A program made the position numbers and the translations under genes. 64,000 nt of DNA from contig JAAOMT010000379.1 in NCBI GenBank assembly GCA_016748015.1, positions 357,102 to 421,101 of the forward strand. Reading direction: 5' to 3'. The notes beneath the pieces are model-generated. The model was not told the DNA's origin and did no database searches. It worked only from the letters and a program-made list of their open reading frames with translations. The stretch is from Geosiphon pyriformis. Lineage: Eukaryota > Glomeromycota > Glomeromycetes > Archaeosporales > Geosiphonaceae. How positions within the stretch are numbered: position 1 is the stretch's first letter; every line of letters starts with the position of its first letter. Of this stretch, positions 35,108-47,630 are shown piece by piece.

Positions 35108-36970
35108 ATGGAGGCTACTGCTAGTAGCACCATACCTAAAAAGAAGGCTCCTAAAGATGCTTTTTTCAGTCCTACTGGTGGCTCTTTTTCTCAGAAAAAA
35201 ACAGTTGTTCTTGGCAACATAAAACACTCTGGTGATGAAAAGGATATATCTTTGAGCAAAGCTGGATCTAGTGGCAGTGTTTATTCTGATGTGGAGAGTA
35301 TATTTGGTGAGAATGAGAATGTTAGCATGTTTAGAATGAATGGTGGATCTCTTTTGGACTCAGCTGCTACTACACCCAAAGCAAAGTGAGTCAATTCTGG
35401 TATTGGCTTTGGTTCTTTACTTGGCTCTCCCAACTTTCATATAGATAATGATAAAGTAGTGCTCCCTTCTTGCTTGCCTATCTCTCTAGAAAAAAAGTGG
35501 ATTTACCCTAAAATTATCAAGACTCCTGTGGAGGTGCCAATTAAAAAGTCATTTGCTTTGAATATTAATCTCTCAACTGTAGAAAGTAAATTGGCAACAG
35601 CAAAGACTCAGTTAATTAGAAAAATTTTTTCAACAGTCAATGGTTTTGGAGAGGCCACTATTCCCTCAAAATTTGAAGGGATCATCCAATTAATGTTTAC
35701 TTTTGAAGAAAGCATGGAAATGGCCATATTATTGGCCAGAGAAAAAGAGATTGATGTAAACAACAATCTTAAAAAACAAGAAATGAGGTCAGATCAGACT
35801 GTGATAATCAAGAAAATTCTCATAAATATACCTAAAGATATAATCATTATTGTAATATTTAAATTTGGGGAAATTAAGTCAATCAAAATTCAATTAATTG
35901 GAATGTGGCAAAAAACTGTGGTAGAGTTTGCTGAAATAGACCAAGCTGTTTTGTTGGTCTCAAAGTGATCATTCCTAATTGGTAAAAATTCTGTACAAGT
36001 AGTTAAAGCAGTGGAGAATTGTGAAACTTGGATCAGTTCAGAACACTTCTGTTTACTTTACCTGTGAGAACAATTGCTCATGATTTGGGCAATCTTTTGG
36101 TAAGAGCTGGTGGGAAAACATGCATCATAAACAGGTCTATAGAAAATAGTAATAAGATTCACTGTGCAATAGTCAGTTTTGCCTCTGATAATGATCTAGA
36201 ATTTGCCTTTCACACGGAGCCTGTCTTCAATAGAGTGAAACTCTCTTGGGCAAGATTGGATTTGGTTCAGTGTGAGAAATGTGAGAAGCTTGAACATTCT
36301 GCTTTAGAATGTAATGTGCCTGCTGTGTCCATTTCTAAGTTTTTCAAAGTCATTTAAAAGAGTTGCATCTGATAAACATCATTTTCAGTTGGCAAAATTG
36401 TATGAGAAAAAAAGTGTTTTAATATCTTGCCCTACTGTCTTTGGTGGCAAATCTTGGGCCCAGGTGGTCTCACTTGTTGGTTCTTTTGATGGTTTTCACT
36501 TCACTTTTGGCTCTGGTTCTTCTTCTTCTGGCATCTCAGATTTAAATAGTGGTTGTCCTCCTATCTTGGTTGATGACTTATCTTTGGATGCTCGCTTGGC
36601 TTCTTTGAAATAATTGTTGGAACTGTTAACTGACCAAGTTTCTAGTATTATGCACAAGCTCAGCAATCTGGAATTGGTGCCACAAGCTCTATCTCCTTCT
36701 TCTAAAGTCTCAGCTACCTTTGTTACTGCCAAGAAGGATTTGGCTTTGGATATGATTGTGAATGGTTCTGAGTTGGTACTTCCACCTTCCTCATTTGCCT
36801 TCTCTAGCATGTCAACCTTAGGTCTAAGCAGCTCAAAAGTTTTGATAACCAAAGTTGGCAGTCTGGAATCTAAATTGGTGGCTTTTGAAACTTCTGTTGA
36901 TTCAGTTTTGGTGAAGTTAAATTACTTGTGTGCTGGTTCAGGTCCTTTGTCCTCCTTTTCATTCCAATGA
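35108..36970 (+). pseudogene. LINE A ORF1 (RNA-binding/gag-like), broken
   Basis: From ATG 35108 it reads MEATASSTIPKKKAPKDAFF, a Ser/Asp-rich N-terminal region, then a TGA at 35387. The frame continues with SDQTVIIKKILINIPKD and EIKSIKIQLIGMWQKTVVEF, an RRM/DUF4283-like beta-alpha-beta pattern, then CEKCEKLEHSALEC (36271-36312), a C-x2-C-x4-H-x4-C zinc knuckle. A coiled, Leu-rich C-terminal part follows to TGA 36968-36970. A further TGA at 35966 replaces Trp seen in the other copies, and two frame changes lie near 36025 and 36350. Such proteins bind the element's RNA and form the retrotransposition particle. Confidence 0.85.
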
Positions 36971-39900
36971 GTAGTTTGATATAGAGAATAGCTACATGCA
37001 ATGTTCAGAGCATCAACATGCCTGCTAAACAAGAAAATGTTGTGCGCTGGCACAAGGAATCTGGGAATACAATTTTAGTATTAACAGAAACAAAGTTGAG
37101 GTCTAATATTAGGCCTTGGATCATAAACAAGTTCGATGGAATACAGATTTTTACTTTTGGTTTGGATAAAAGTTTTTTTGGTGTTGGTGTGGCTATTATT
37201 ATAAACAATTTTTTGACATGTCATGTTTTAAAGGTGGAGGAGATTTCTGGCTGTGTTGTCTTAGTTCGTTTTCTCTTCAAGAACAAGACTTTAGTCTTAA
37301 TTATCAGTCTATATGCTGGTGCCTCTTCTGGTGTTAGGTTTAGCCTGGCCTCGGTGGTCAATTTTTTTATTGCCCAAGTGGTTAATTCTAGTACTTTTAT
37401 CATCTTGGGTGGTAATTTTAATGAGAATAGAGCTAGAAAAAGTGCAAGTCTTGGGTTTTGTTTGAATTTGAGCTTGATTAATTCTTTTGGTGGTCATTCT
37501 CTGGCAAGTGCACCTACATAGAGCAATTCAAGAAGTGTTAATAGAGTTATTGACTACATTTTTGTTAGCAAGAATCTCATTTCAGCAGTGGCTGGCCATG
37601 ATATTGGTTCTGTTTCTGAGTTTTTTGACACTGATCATAGTGCTGTTTTCATCTCTGTGGGCTTAGGGGGTCTTCTGAATGTTTATTTGAACAACACATG
37701 CAAACAGGCTAATAAAGATTATTGGAAGTTCAATTTGAAGGAGGTAGATGATAGTCAGTGGGAATGTTTTAGGTTGTGTTTTTCAGAGAGATTTTCAGTG
37801 AGAGCTGAGGAGTTTCTTAATGCAGAACATAGTGGCAACTTGGATGCAATATGGGAGATTCTCGGAGAAGTGGTAGTTAATTCTGCTGATGTTGTCTTTT
37901 TTCGGCTCTGGTATAATGAGTTCAATTGTGCTAGAAATAAGTTTTTTTCAAAATTTTTCAGATTAGAATTGCTGTTATTCAAGATTGTCAAAAGTTTGAG
38001 TTCAGGGCTGGGTTTGACAGTTGACCATCTGGTTAACACTTGGTTAATCATTAATGAAGTGGAAGCTTCCAAAGTTTATCTTATGATTAGTAATGAAGTT
38101 CGGATTGATGTTATTCTGCATCACATTTTAGGAGTCAAAAAAAGTTACCGCAAATCTAAATATTATGAATTCAAAGTGGTCAGGAATAACTCCATCAAAA
38201 AGGCTGTTGAAAAACACATAGAAAATTTTTGTTCAGATAAGGGAAGAATGATTAAGAGCATTTTGAATTGGCTATTTAGGAAAGTGGTTTTTGATTATTT
38301 AATTGTTAATAACAACCTTATTCTTGAACCACAGATGGTTAAGTTTTCGATTGACACAATAATGAAGGATTAGACAAGAAAGCGCTTGGCTTCTGATGCT
38401 CTCCCTAATCATTGATGTGGACGATACACCTCTTTGGATTATGTTAATAAAGTTACATTCTTAAAGGTTATGGGTGATATTGATATGAATGAGCTTATGT
38501 GTGTTATAAAGGATCTGCCTGATAGGAAAGCTGCTGAACTCTCTGGCATACCTAATGAGCTATAGAAACATGGTAATATGTTGGTTCTTAGTAGTTTTTT
38601 GTCTATTTTTAATTGTTGTTTGAAATATGAGAAGGTTTTTGTACAGTAGAAAAAGTCTTAGGTGTTCATAATTCTTAAATCTTATGATTAGGAGGGCACT
38701 CTCACCAACACCTATCCAATTGTATTGATAGAAACTGCTTGGAAAATTTTGTCAAAGGTTTTTTCAAACAGAATCTCTCTGGCTTGTAGCAGATTCAATG
38801 TTTTGTGTGATGACAATTTCTCAGTTCTTAAAGACACCTCAACACAAAGTCTGATCTTTGCCATTGGTTCAGTTATTGAGGATGCTCTGGAAAAAAACTG
38901 AAAGATGTGGCTTGTTTTTTAAGATATGCACAAAGCCTATGATTCTGTCGGGTGAATTCATTTGCTCAATAGCTTAGTCAAGATCAAGATGTGTTCTCAC
39001 TTTATTAACTTTTTTGGCAATATACACAAGAAAAGAACCAATCGGGTGATGACAGATTTTGGCTTAACTGATGGCTATATTGTTCACAATGGCCTTGATC
39101 AAGAGGAGATGTTTTTGCCATTATTATGGAGGATATTTTATGACTCACTTTTTTGTGAGGTAAAGAAGCATGAACATTTTTATGGGTACAGAATGTGTTC
39201 TAAGTTCTTCACAAGGACTGGCAAGTCCAATCTAAGGAGTGACCTGACTTTTTTCTTTGCTGCTGGCACTTTTGTAAATGACACAATCTGGGTTGGCAAC
39301 TGTTTGACAACTATGCAAAATATTTTAAACATAGCCAGTGAGTTTTTTGCTATCAATAATATTTTGATAAACACAGAAAAAACAGTTGCCATACCTATTA
39401 ATCAAGGTGTCCGGGATGCTGTTCTGTCTATTAGTGGTTCTAGGATTTTAGTGGCGAGAAAAGATGAGTCACACAGATACCTGGGTATTTTTTTATCAAC
39501 TAATGGCTTGTCTAAGCCCAGCTTAGCCAAGGCACATGTTGATGTCAAGTTCTTTTCAAATGTGGTTTTGAGGAAAGCCATCACTGAAAAACAATTTTTG
39601 TACTTAGTTTTAGCCGTCTTACAGTCTATTGTTGGCTACAGACTGCAATTTAGCTTTGCCTTCAAAAGTGCATGTGAGAAATAGGACAGATTATTAAGGA
39701 AGGGACTAAAGTTTAAAGCTAATCTGCCTAAGAACTTTCCTAGTGAGGTGTTACATCATTCTGAGTTTTATGAAATGAAGACTTTTAAGCAAGTGCTAAC
39801 AGAAAATTTGTTGACTAACTTAGTTAATTTTGCCAATGCCAGTAGAATTCTTGGTAGATTTTTTGATTATAAAGTGATAGATCTGTAGGCGGCAAGTTAG

Positions 39901-41648
39901 ACACTCTGGCATCCTCTACATTTTCTGATTACATTGCCTGTTTGTCCTTTGAATTGTTTTCTGGAGCTATCCATGCTTTTGCTTCATGCAATCTTTTCTT
40001 GAGTGGTGCAATTCCTAATGTGTTTTGAGCTGGGTCCAGCATACCCATTTTGGATGTGCTGGGCCTGGATATATATATAAGTGTAGTTAAGTCTCTCAAA
40101 TGGTATGGCTTTGTCTTTGCTAATCAAATTTTGAATCAGCGTAAAGTGTGTTTTACTTGAAATACTTTTCGCAAATGGAAAAGACTGGACTTCAGAGGTC
40201 TTATTTCTACTTGGTTCATGTTCTTGTCTGATTTTGTTAGGAATAGTGGTTTGGGTGGTGGCATGGCTTTAGCATCTTATTATGCTTGTGCTAACATGTC
40301 TTGCAAGGTCAGTTTTATCTCTGAACATGTCTTTGTTTCTGGTAGTAATTTCATTGAAGTTTACACAGATAGTTCTGTCAAAGGTATGGGGACCATTGGT
40401 GCCTGTAGTGGTACTGCTGTGTACTTTCCAGTGGTTGACATGAGCATTAGAGTAAAAGTTCATGGCTTGTTGTCTTCAACATTGGTGGAGTTACAAGCTA
40501 TCACTTTAGCTTTGGAGTGTGTGCCTGCTTATAGTATTATTACTTTGTACACGGACAGTCAAGTGTCACTGGATATATGTGAACTAGGTGTGAGTGCATC
40601 TGGTCCTGACTTTCACAAAAAATGTTGGTTGGAAAAAAAACACATTTGTTATTCTATTTCAAAAAAAAATCTTTTGGTCACATGAAAAAAGGTCAAGGGA
40701 CATTCGGGTGTTGTTGGAAATGAGCAAACTGATTTTTTTGCTAATACGGCAGTTACTTCTAAGTCTGTGTTTTCTTTCAATGTGCTGTGCCACTTTTTTG
40801 GTGTGAAAAACCAGCCTATTTTAGATAATGTGTGTCATTTTGTCAGGAGTTTGTTCAATGTTATTAGTTTTGCCAATTGGGAATTCAAGTGTACTTCTGG
40901 AGTTGTGGACAAGGATGTTATCTGTACAGTTGATATGAACAGGTCTTTTAGTGTTTGGCATCCAGATAATAAAATCTGGTCAGGTTATACCAGTTCATCT
41001 TCAGCTTCATTGTATTCATATCTTATGAAGTCACTTCACTGTTACTTGCCAGTTACCATGAAAAAGAGGTTGTATAATTCCAAATATCCCAGTGTATTGT
41101 GCATCAGATGTGGTTTGGTTGAAAATTTGGATCACTTTTTTTTGTGTGTGCAGGATGATGGTACCAGGGAGGCTTTGTTGTTGGCCACTCGAGTAAAATG
41201 GTGCGAGATGGTTGGTTGTTTGGTCATAGAGAATATAGTTATTAAGTCTTTTTGTGAGGCTGGATCTGCTGGTGGCTTATATATGATGTTGGCCAAAGAG
41301 TTTGTTTTAAAAAGCTGTGTGGCAGATGCTGCCCGCCATTTTGGCTTTCAGTCTGATAGTGATATGGTCATTGGGTTGGTTTACAACATGGTTAAATATC
41401 ACAGATCCAGCATCTGGCTGTCTGTTGCTAAATTGAGATCCTTTTATGAAAAACATGGTTTGCTGTCATGTGATGGCTTTGCTGTCCCTGTGGTAGTCAG
41501 TTTGTCATCTGTTAAACCTGCTGAGGTTATCTGCAGTTTTGGTATTAGATTGGGCATTTATGTGTGCTTTGGTTTGCATCCTCATTTGTCCAATTTTGAC
41601 TTCAGTTTCTTAAGTCATGTTCCTGTAGTAGATCTTGTAGATGTGTAA
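36967..41648 (+). pseudogene. LINE A ORF2: endonuclease, reverse transcriptase, RNase H, zinc finger; broken
   Basis: Domains in order: EEP endonuclease (LVLTETKLRSNIRPW, FIILGGNFNENRARK, RVIDYIFVSKN, DTDHSAVFIS); reverse transcriptase (MHKAYDSVG, GLDQEEMFLPLLWRIFYD, and FVNDTIWVG in motif C, where Asn replaces the first Asp); RNase H with all four acidic positions (VYTDS, LVELQAI, LYTDSQ, GNEQTD); and a C-terminal CIRCGLVENLDHFFLC zinc finger. The endonuclease motif reads GGNFNE where GGDFNE is expected. Stops include TAG 36982, TAG 38563 (Trp in copy B) and TGA 40683 (Trp in copy B). The ATG at 36967 overlaps the ORF1 stop as ATGA. Confidence 0.9.
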
Positions 41649-41959
41649 TGCTGTCTTGACTGGGCCGAGTGTCTGGTCACATATAGAAAAAACATGAGCC
41701 ATACTTAATTTAGAATCCTGTTTGATTTTATGTATTTAGGTAGTAGTTGAGCTGCATTCGTAAAACTTAATAAAAAAAATAATATATTTGTTTTTATTAA
41801 AGACTATAATTAAAAATTTAACAATATTAATTTCAATTTTATTAAAAAATTAACTAACAAAAATTGGATTTATTTCTTCATTAACAAATATTATATGTTC
41901 TAATATATTCTGTTATATTTTTTTTAAAGTTGGCCAATAATATCTTGTTTTTTTGTGAT

Positions 41960-42085
41960 GTTTGATATTATAGTTATATTTATTTAAGTATATAATCCAA
42001 TAAAAAAATCTTTTATAATTCAGTTTTATTTTGTTTTTTAATTAAACTAAAACTTAATAATTAATATAAATATTAAATTATTTTC
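41960..42085 (+). repeat. Direct repeat, left copy (partner 43605-43735)
   Basis: The words TTATTTAAGTATATAATCCA, AATTCAGTTTTATTTTGTTT and AAACTTAATAATTAATATAA recur in order at 43605-43735 (there ATTCAGC, AGTTCAGTTTTTTTTTTGTT, AAACTTAATAGTTAATATAT). The two copies bracket the long repeat at 42100-43470. By-eye match. Confidence 0.5.
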
Positions 42086-42099
42086 TCATAAAATATTGT

Positions 42100-43470
42100 T
42101 ATAATCGGATTAACAAGTTAATAAATAGCAAAAAACCAGTATTATATAGCATTAAATAATCAAAAATATAATTCAACTTTAATAAGTAAATTAAATTAGT
42201 AAGAATTTAATACACAAGATTAGTTTTATAAATATTTTAGTCACTATTCTTTTTCAAAAGATAACAAAAAAATCTGAAAATAAAGGAATAGTCTATAATG
42301 TTAACAAAAAATAATACATTAATATAATTTATGCTTTATATTAGTGCTCTTAGAATTTAATATCAAATATTAATTGTATTTTTAAGTAAATATTTATTTA
42401 ATATACTTTACAAAAACCAAGAAAAAAAAATAAAGAAATTAATATTATTGTATTAATCTGAGTATGATTTAAGTATAAATGCTTTTTTATGACTTTGAAA
42501 TGTTTTGCTTATATATTTTCAAAAAAAATCAATAATTAAATTAGTAATTACATTAATAATTTGGTTAAGTCAATAATGAGATCAATAATTATATCAATAA
42601 TTACATCAATATTTATATTAACAACTAGTTTTAAAAATAAGATGGTTAATTAGTGATATTAAAAATTAATACATATAACTAATTATAACCAAGTATATAA
42701 ATAAAAGTTAAAAAGTAAAAGATTCAATAATAATATTATTTTTTTTAAAAATTAAGCTCTAACAAAATAAAATTATGCAAAAAAGTTTTAAAATTTCTAT
42801 CTGAAATTTAATTAATTTGTTAAAATTTTTAACTAACAAAATATAAAAAAGCTGTATAATATTAATTTTGAATTTAAAAGACCAAATTTTTATATAAGTA
42901 TTTTAGCTTTTTTTGCTATAATCAAAATTTTTAAAACATTTAAACATATAATATTTATCTGAATTTTTAAAGTTGTTTTTTTTAAAAGCTTCATATTTTC
43001 AATAATTTTACCAAGTTTTTTATATAATAATTTTTGGTTTATAGACAAAATTTTTTTTAATATTCTTTTAATTGTATTAAAAAATTTAAGTATTTTGGCA
43101 ATTATGTATTCAAATATATTTTTTTTTATCTTACTGCTGATTTTCTGTCTTTTTGTAACAGTTTTTTGAAAATTAATAACAGAATGCACTTTAATTTTGT
43201 CTTTAATTATTATTTGTTTTTCAGTAGTAAACAAAGTATTTGAATAATTTTTTATCTAATAATCATAAAAAATAAGAAAAAAATTTAAATATTTTGGTCA
43301 AAAAAATATTTTTTATACTAATTAAAAATATATTTATTTTAAGATTAGAATAATTTTTCTTATATCTGTTTTGGTGTTTTATTGATAAATACTATCGATA
43401 TTACAATAACTAGTAATCAATCAAATCTTTTGTGATACTTTTTAATTTGTGTTGTTATTAGTAAAAAAAA
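42100..43470. repeat. Long copy (about 1.4 kb) of the AT-rich repeat family
   Basis: Collinear with 32820-34260: AGCAAAAAACCAGTATTATA, CACTATTCTTTTTCAAAAGA, TATAATTTATGCTTTATATT, the ATTAATAATT-type tandem words (42530-42610) and TTTTATATAAGTATTTTAGC (42888-42907). On the minus strand a 114-codon frame (43234-42890) survives, reading FTTEKQIIIKDKIKVHSVIN and later AKILKFFNTIKRILKKIL. It is Lys/Ile-rich, as expected of any frame in such AT-rich DNA, and I do not claim it as a gene. The family is unnamed to me. Confidence 0.65.
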
Positions 43471-43604
43471 CAGAAATCATAATAAATAAAAAATAACTAA
43501 TAGCAAAATAAAAAATTATTGAAAGCATATAATATCAGAAATTTCAATCTGTTTTACTTTATTAAATAACCAATTAAAATAGAGCATCTATGTTTTAATA
43601 GCTT

Positions 43605-43735
43605 ATTTTTTTATAATACTTAATATAATAATTGTATTTATCTAAATAAATAATTCAGCAAAAAAGTTTTTTGTAGTTCAGTTTTTTTTTGTTTTTTAAT
43701 CAGATTAAAACTTAATAGTTAATATATATATTAAA
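43605..43735 (+). repeat. Direct repeat, right copy (partner 41960-42085)
   Basis: See the left copy. The spacing of about 1.65 kb and the same orientation resemble terminal direct repeats, but neither the usual TG...CA ends nor a target duplication can be shown in this AT-rich context. Confidence 0.45.
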
Positions 43736-46130
43736 CTTTTTGTTTAGTAGATATTTATTTTAGTAATTGATAGATTATATTACTATTAAGCATTTTTATT
43801 TAGTTATTGTATAGTTTTTTCTGCTTGTTATAAGATTTTACTATCATATATTATGATTTATTTATTTTTCTTCGTTTTTTTGTGATAAAACAGCATTATG
43901 AGAAACATCAAAAGCATTAATATAAAAAATAAACAGCTTGTTAAAGTTAAGTTGCTTTAAATTTAATTTAATAGTCAGTTTTTTTAAGAGTTTTAAATAC
44001 TTTTTGTTGAAAAAAACTTCAATAATAATTAATATTTTTTCTTAAGAACTAAATAAAAAAATGTGCAATTTTAGGAAAATTTTTAATAAACTTTCAATAA
44101 TATAAGGCTAGTGCAAAAAATTGTAATTCAGAAATATTTATTAATTATTTAAGCTTTTATACTTTTTTGATATTTTTTTGAATTTGAAAAAATTCTATTT
44201 TTTATTAAAAAATGTCCTAAAAACTGGATAAATTGGTATCTAAAAAATAATTTAATAAAATTAATTTTAAGTTCAGTATTTTTTAAAAGATTAAAACTTT
44301 TTAAAGATGTTTTAAATATTTATCTTAAGGTTTTGAATATATAATTATATTATTTAAATATATAAAAACAAATTCTTGGTGTTTTTATTTAAACATATTG
44401 TTGATTAATTTTTAAAATATGGACAAAATATTAGTTAATTCAAAAAACATTACAATAAATCTGTATTTTCTATACTTTGTAAAAATATAATTTTCTTTTT
44501 ATTAACAGAATTCATTTGTATTTATTAAAATTTAATAGTTAAATTAATTATTGTAAAATATGCTAAGCTTCTAAATTTATCAAGAATATTATTAACTTTA
44601 GAAAAAAATACATATTTTGTTTAATAATTGTATTTAGTTAATAATAATCAACAAAAAATTGTAGTGTTTCTTTTTTTTGAATACTACTACAACAAAAAAT
44701 GTTTACTTATTTTTGGTTACTTGTTTAAATGCAAATTTTTTTATTCAATTTATTTTTTTTAATAAATTTATTATTTTATTGATTCAATTAATAAAATTTT
44801 AAATAGATAAGTTGGATATTTTTGGTTTTAATTACATATTAAATTAAATTTGTTTGGCCAAAATTTTTTTTTAATATTATTAACTTATTTAGAATTAACA
44901 GATTTTTAATATTTATTTTTCGATTATTTTTACTAAGTTTTTTTGGTTTAATTGCTAAAAATTAAATTTCAGGTATTTTTTTCAAATATTTTTTATATTG
45001 TTTTGATTTTTTTATTTAAAATTAAATTAATTAGTTCTTAATTCTTGAAAAAAAAAAACATAATTTATATTTATTACTAAAAAAGTAAAAAAAATAGTTG
45101 TACTAACACTATATATAAGAACTATATTATCAATAATTTTATTTTGCTTTTTTTTTAGATTGTTATTTAAATATTTTTTTAAGCATATTATAATATAATC
45201 AATAAATAAGTTTCTATTAACAACTAATTCTTTACTGTTGGTTTATATATTATTAAAAAAATTTTTATTATTACTAAAAAAATAAAAGCCAATTCGTTTT
45301 TTTTTTTTTAAATTAGTAAAATTATTAAAGTTATTATTATTGTTGTTTTATGACTGTTGTTATTATATTACTGTAAAAAAACAGTTTAATATTAACATTT
45401 AATTACAGTTAATATGATTTTACTATAAACTATAAGTTTACAAAATGTATAATTCAAAAAAAATTTGTTTTTTTAACTATTAATTTTCAATAATTATAAT
45501 ATTATAAAATAAGTTTCTTGGTATATTAAATGTTAATATTCTAGTCTTTTATAAGTTTTTTAATTTTATTTGTATGATAATATTAATATTATACTAAAAA
45601 CCTTTTTTTAATGTTATAATGTAAGTTATTTTTTAATTTTTAATTATTGTATGTGTTTTATATACTTCTTTTTAGAAGCTAAATTAAAATTTATTCATTG
45701 TTTTGGGGTTTTTTTTAAGGCTATTTTAATTATTTAATGTGTTTTTTTAATCTAAAAACATAAAATATTAAATGTTTTTAGTGTTTTTTTAATTCTTACA
45801 ATAAAGCTTTTTATTAAATTTTAAAACTATAACAATAGTATAATTTTTTATTTTTGAAACTTTTATATTAGTTTTAATATATATATAATTAATTTTAATA
45901 AGAATAGTTTTAATAATTTCTAAGCTTTTTTTTTGTTTTTATAAATATTAATTATAAGTTTGATTAATAATTTATTGACTTTTTTTCTAATTGTATTTAA
46001 AAAATATTAGATTATAATATTAATTAATAAGTTATTATCTAATATTAGATTTAAAAAATATTTAGCTTATTTAATATATGTGACTTTAGTATTGTTTATT
46101 CTAATTTAAAAAATATTTTTTTGTCTAAAA
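43736..46130. other. AT-saturated stretch, no supported feature
   Basis: Expected to contain the RT part of the decayed LINE that ends at 47630, since RNase H starts about 1.2 kb after RT motif C in intact copies, but I could not recognise any RT motif. It is either decayed beyond reading or 5' truncated. Confidence 0.5.
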
Positions 46131-47630
46131 TCTCAATTTAAATTAATAATTTTATTAAAAATTTTGGCTTTTCTAATATAATTAATAGTTCTATTAAAAA
46201 CTTTGGCTTTTCTAATATAATTAATAGTTCTATTAAAAACTTTGGCTCTTTTAATATAATTAATAATACAATTGCTTATTTTTTTGATTTGAATTTAAGT
46301 ATAGAAATAGAGATCTATGGTTTGTTTTCTTTAACTTTGGTTGAGATGTAAATTATTGTATTGGCTCTTGAATGTGTTTTGGTTTCTTTTAATATTATAA
46401 TTTTTTCTAATAGTTAAGCTTTTATAAATGTGTGTTAAAATAAATTGAAATTAAAAATACTTAATTTTTATAATAGGTGTTAGATTAAACATCATTACAT
46501 TAGTAATTTGGTTAAAAATAAGAGCATTTTTATAAATTAAACCAAAATAAAAAGCTATTTTACAATAGTAGACAATAAATATACTAATAGATTGACAAAT
46601 TAAACTACTTTTTTAGAGCTTGTTTTTTCAGTAAATATTAAGAAAAAGTTTTTGTTGGCTAATAACAAGATAATATTTAACAATGTTTAACATTTTATTA
46701 TGATAGTATATAATATTATAAAACGTTTTTAATAAGAAGTTAGATCTGGTTTTAATATAATAAATTTTTTATGTATTAATAATATTAATTAGAAGCTTAT
46801 TGTTTTAGTTTAGCATTCTGATTCTTACAAGATTGTTAGATATACAAGCAAATAAACTGATAGTCTATATATATACTTGATAAAAACACTATATAAAAGA
46901 TTGCCTATAATTGTTAAGAAGTATTTATATAACTATGATTATTTAAGCATATTGTATATATACTGTAATAAAATAAAGTCCTCAAATCATAGTTTTGTTT
47001 GCACTCTGAATTTGTTTACTTATCAGAAATTATTAAATAAGTATTTTTTTATGTAAAAGTTCTTAACTAATACAATTTTGGTTTTGTTTGCAGTTCTTCA
47101 ATTATTGGTTTTATGTGTTTTTGATATAAGTTTGTATATAGTTTTATATAAGAAATATGTGTTTGAGAATTAATTAAAAGAAACCAAAACTTTTTTCAGA
47201 AATGCTAATTTAGTCATAATTAAATTGATTAAATTTGTTTAAAATTTGGTGGTTGGTTATAAAAAATAAATTTAAGTATTTAATTTAAAACTTCGGATAG
47301 ACATAGATTATAAAATTTTGTTAAGTAAAAATAACTTCTTGTTTAATATTTTTTATAGCTTTTTTGCTAAGATTTTAGGTAATATTATTTGGTTGTTGAA
47401 GATTAAAAAGAGTTATATTATTAGTTTTGATTTAAGAATAGGTTATTTGTTTTTTAGTAATGTAAATAAAGAAGTTCTTGTTAACATAATTATATAGTAT
47501 AGTCTTAATTGGCTGAATAACTGGTCACATATAGCAAGTATATGAATTATATTTAATTTAGAACTTTAGATAATTGTATTATATTAAATAGTAATTAAGC
47601 TTTACTTGTAAATACAAATAAAAAAAATTT
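46131..47630 (+). mobile_element. AT-saturated LINE relic, 3' part (copy D)
   Basis: Plus-strand translation with many stops follows the 3' half of ORF2: TIAYFFDLNLSIEIEIYGLF, then LVEM and IIVLALECVLVSFNIIIFSN (RNase H core), then SILYIYCNKIKSSNHSFVC (the zinc-finger C-x2-C...H...C, partly lost). The tail CTGGTCACATATAGCAAGTA at 47521, with TTAATTTAGAAC and an A run at 47621, matches the tails of copies A-C. Nearly all third positions are A or T, so this copy is much older or much more heavily mutated than A-C. Confidence 0.8.
46152..46268 (+). repeat. Three tandem copies of a 39-bp unit
   Basis: Units 46152-46190, 46191-46229 and 46230-46268 start with CTATTAAAAACTTTGGCTTT-like sequence and differ by only a few bases. 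The unit is 13 codons long and encodes SIKNFGFSNIINS in the RNase H frame of LINE copy D, so the expansion keeps frame. Confidence 0.9.

Larger units (their letters stand above)
34985..41793 (+). mobile_element. LINE copy A, apparently full length
   Basis: Begins with TTTTTCTCTTCTATCTCC, which resembles the starts of copies B and C, so the 5' end looks complete. It carries ORF1 and ORF2 (annotated separately) and ends with the shared tail: CTGGTCACATATAGAAAAAA at 41672, GCTGCATTCGTAAAACTTAA and an A-rich end near 41790. The order EEP endonuclease, RT, RNase H with poly-A tail is that of the I/Tad-type group of non-LTR retrotransposons. Both ORFs carry stops and frameshifts, so it cannot move by itself. 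It is clearly less AT-rich than its flanks. No target-site duplication was identified. Confidence 0.9.

Noticed and set aside
36496-36852. Minus-strand frames within LINE ORF1 (also at 50280-50819 and 57860-58150)
   Set aside because: All are antisense to recognised LINE coding sequence, with low-complexity Ser/Lys content.
42890-43234. 114-codon minus-strand frame, Lys/Ile-rich
   Set aside because: Composition is that of random AT-rich DNA, it lies in a repeat copy, and the homologous place in the other copy (33.6-34.0 kb) is not open. No domain or motif is visible.
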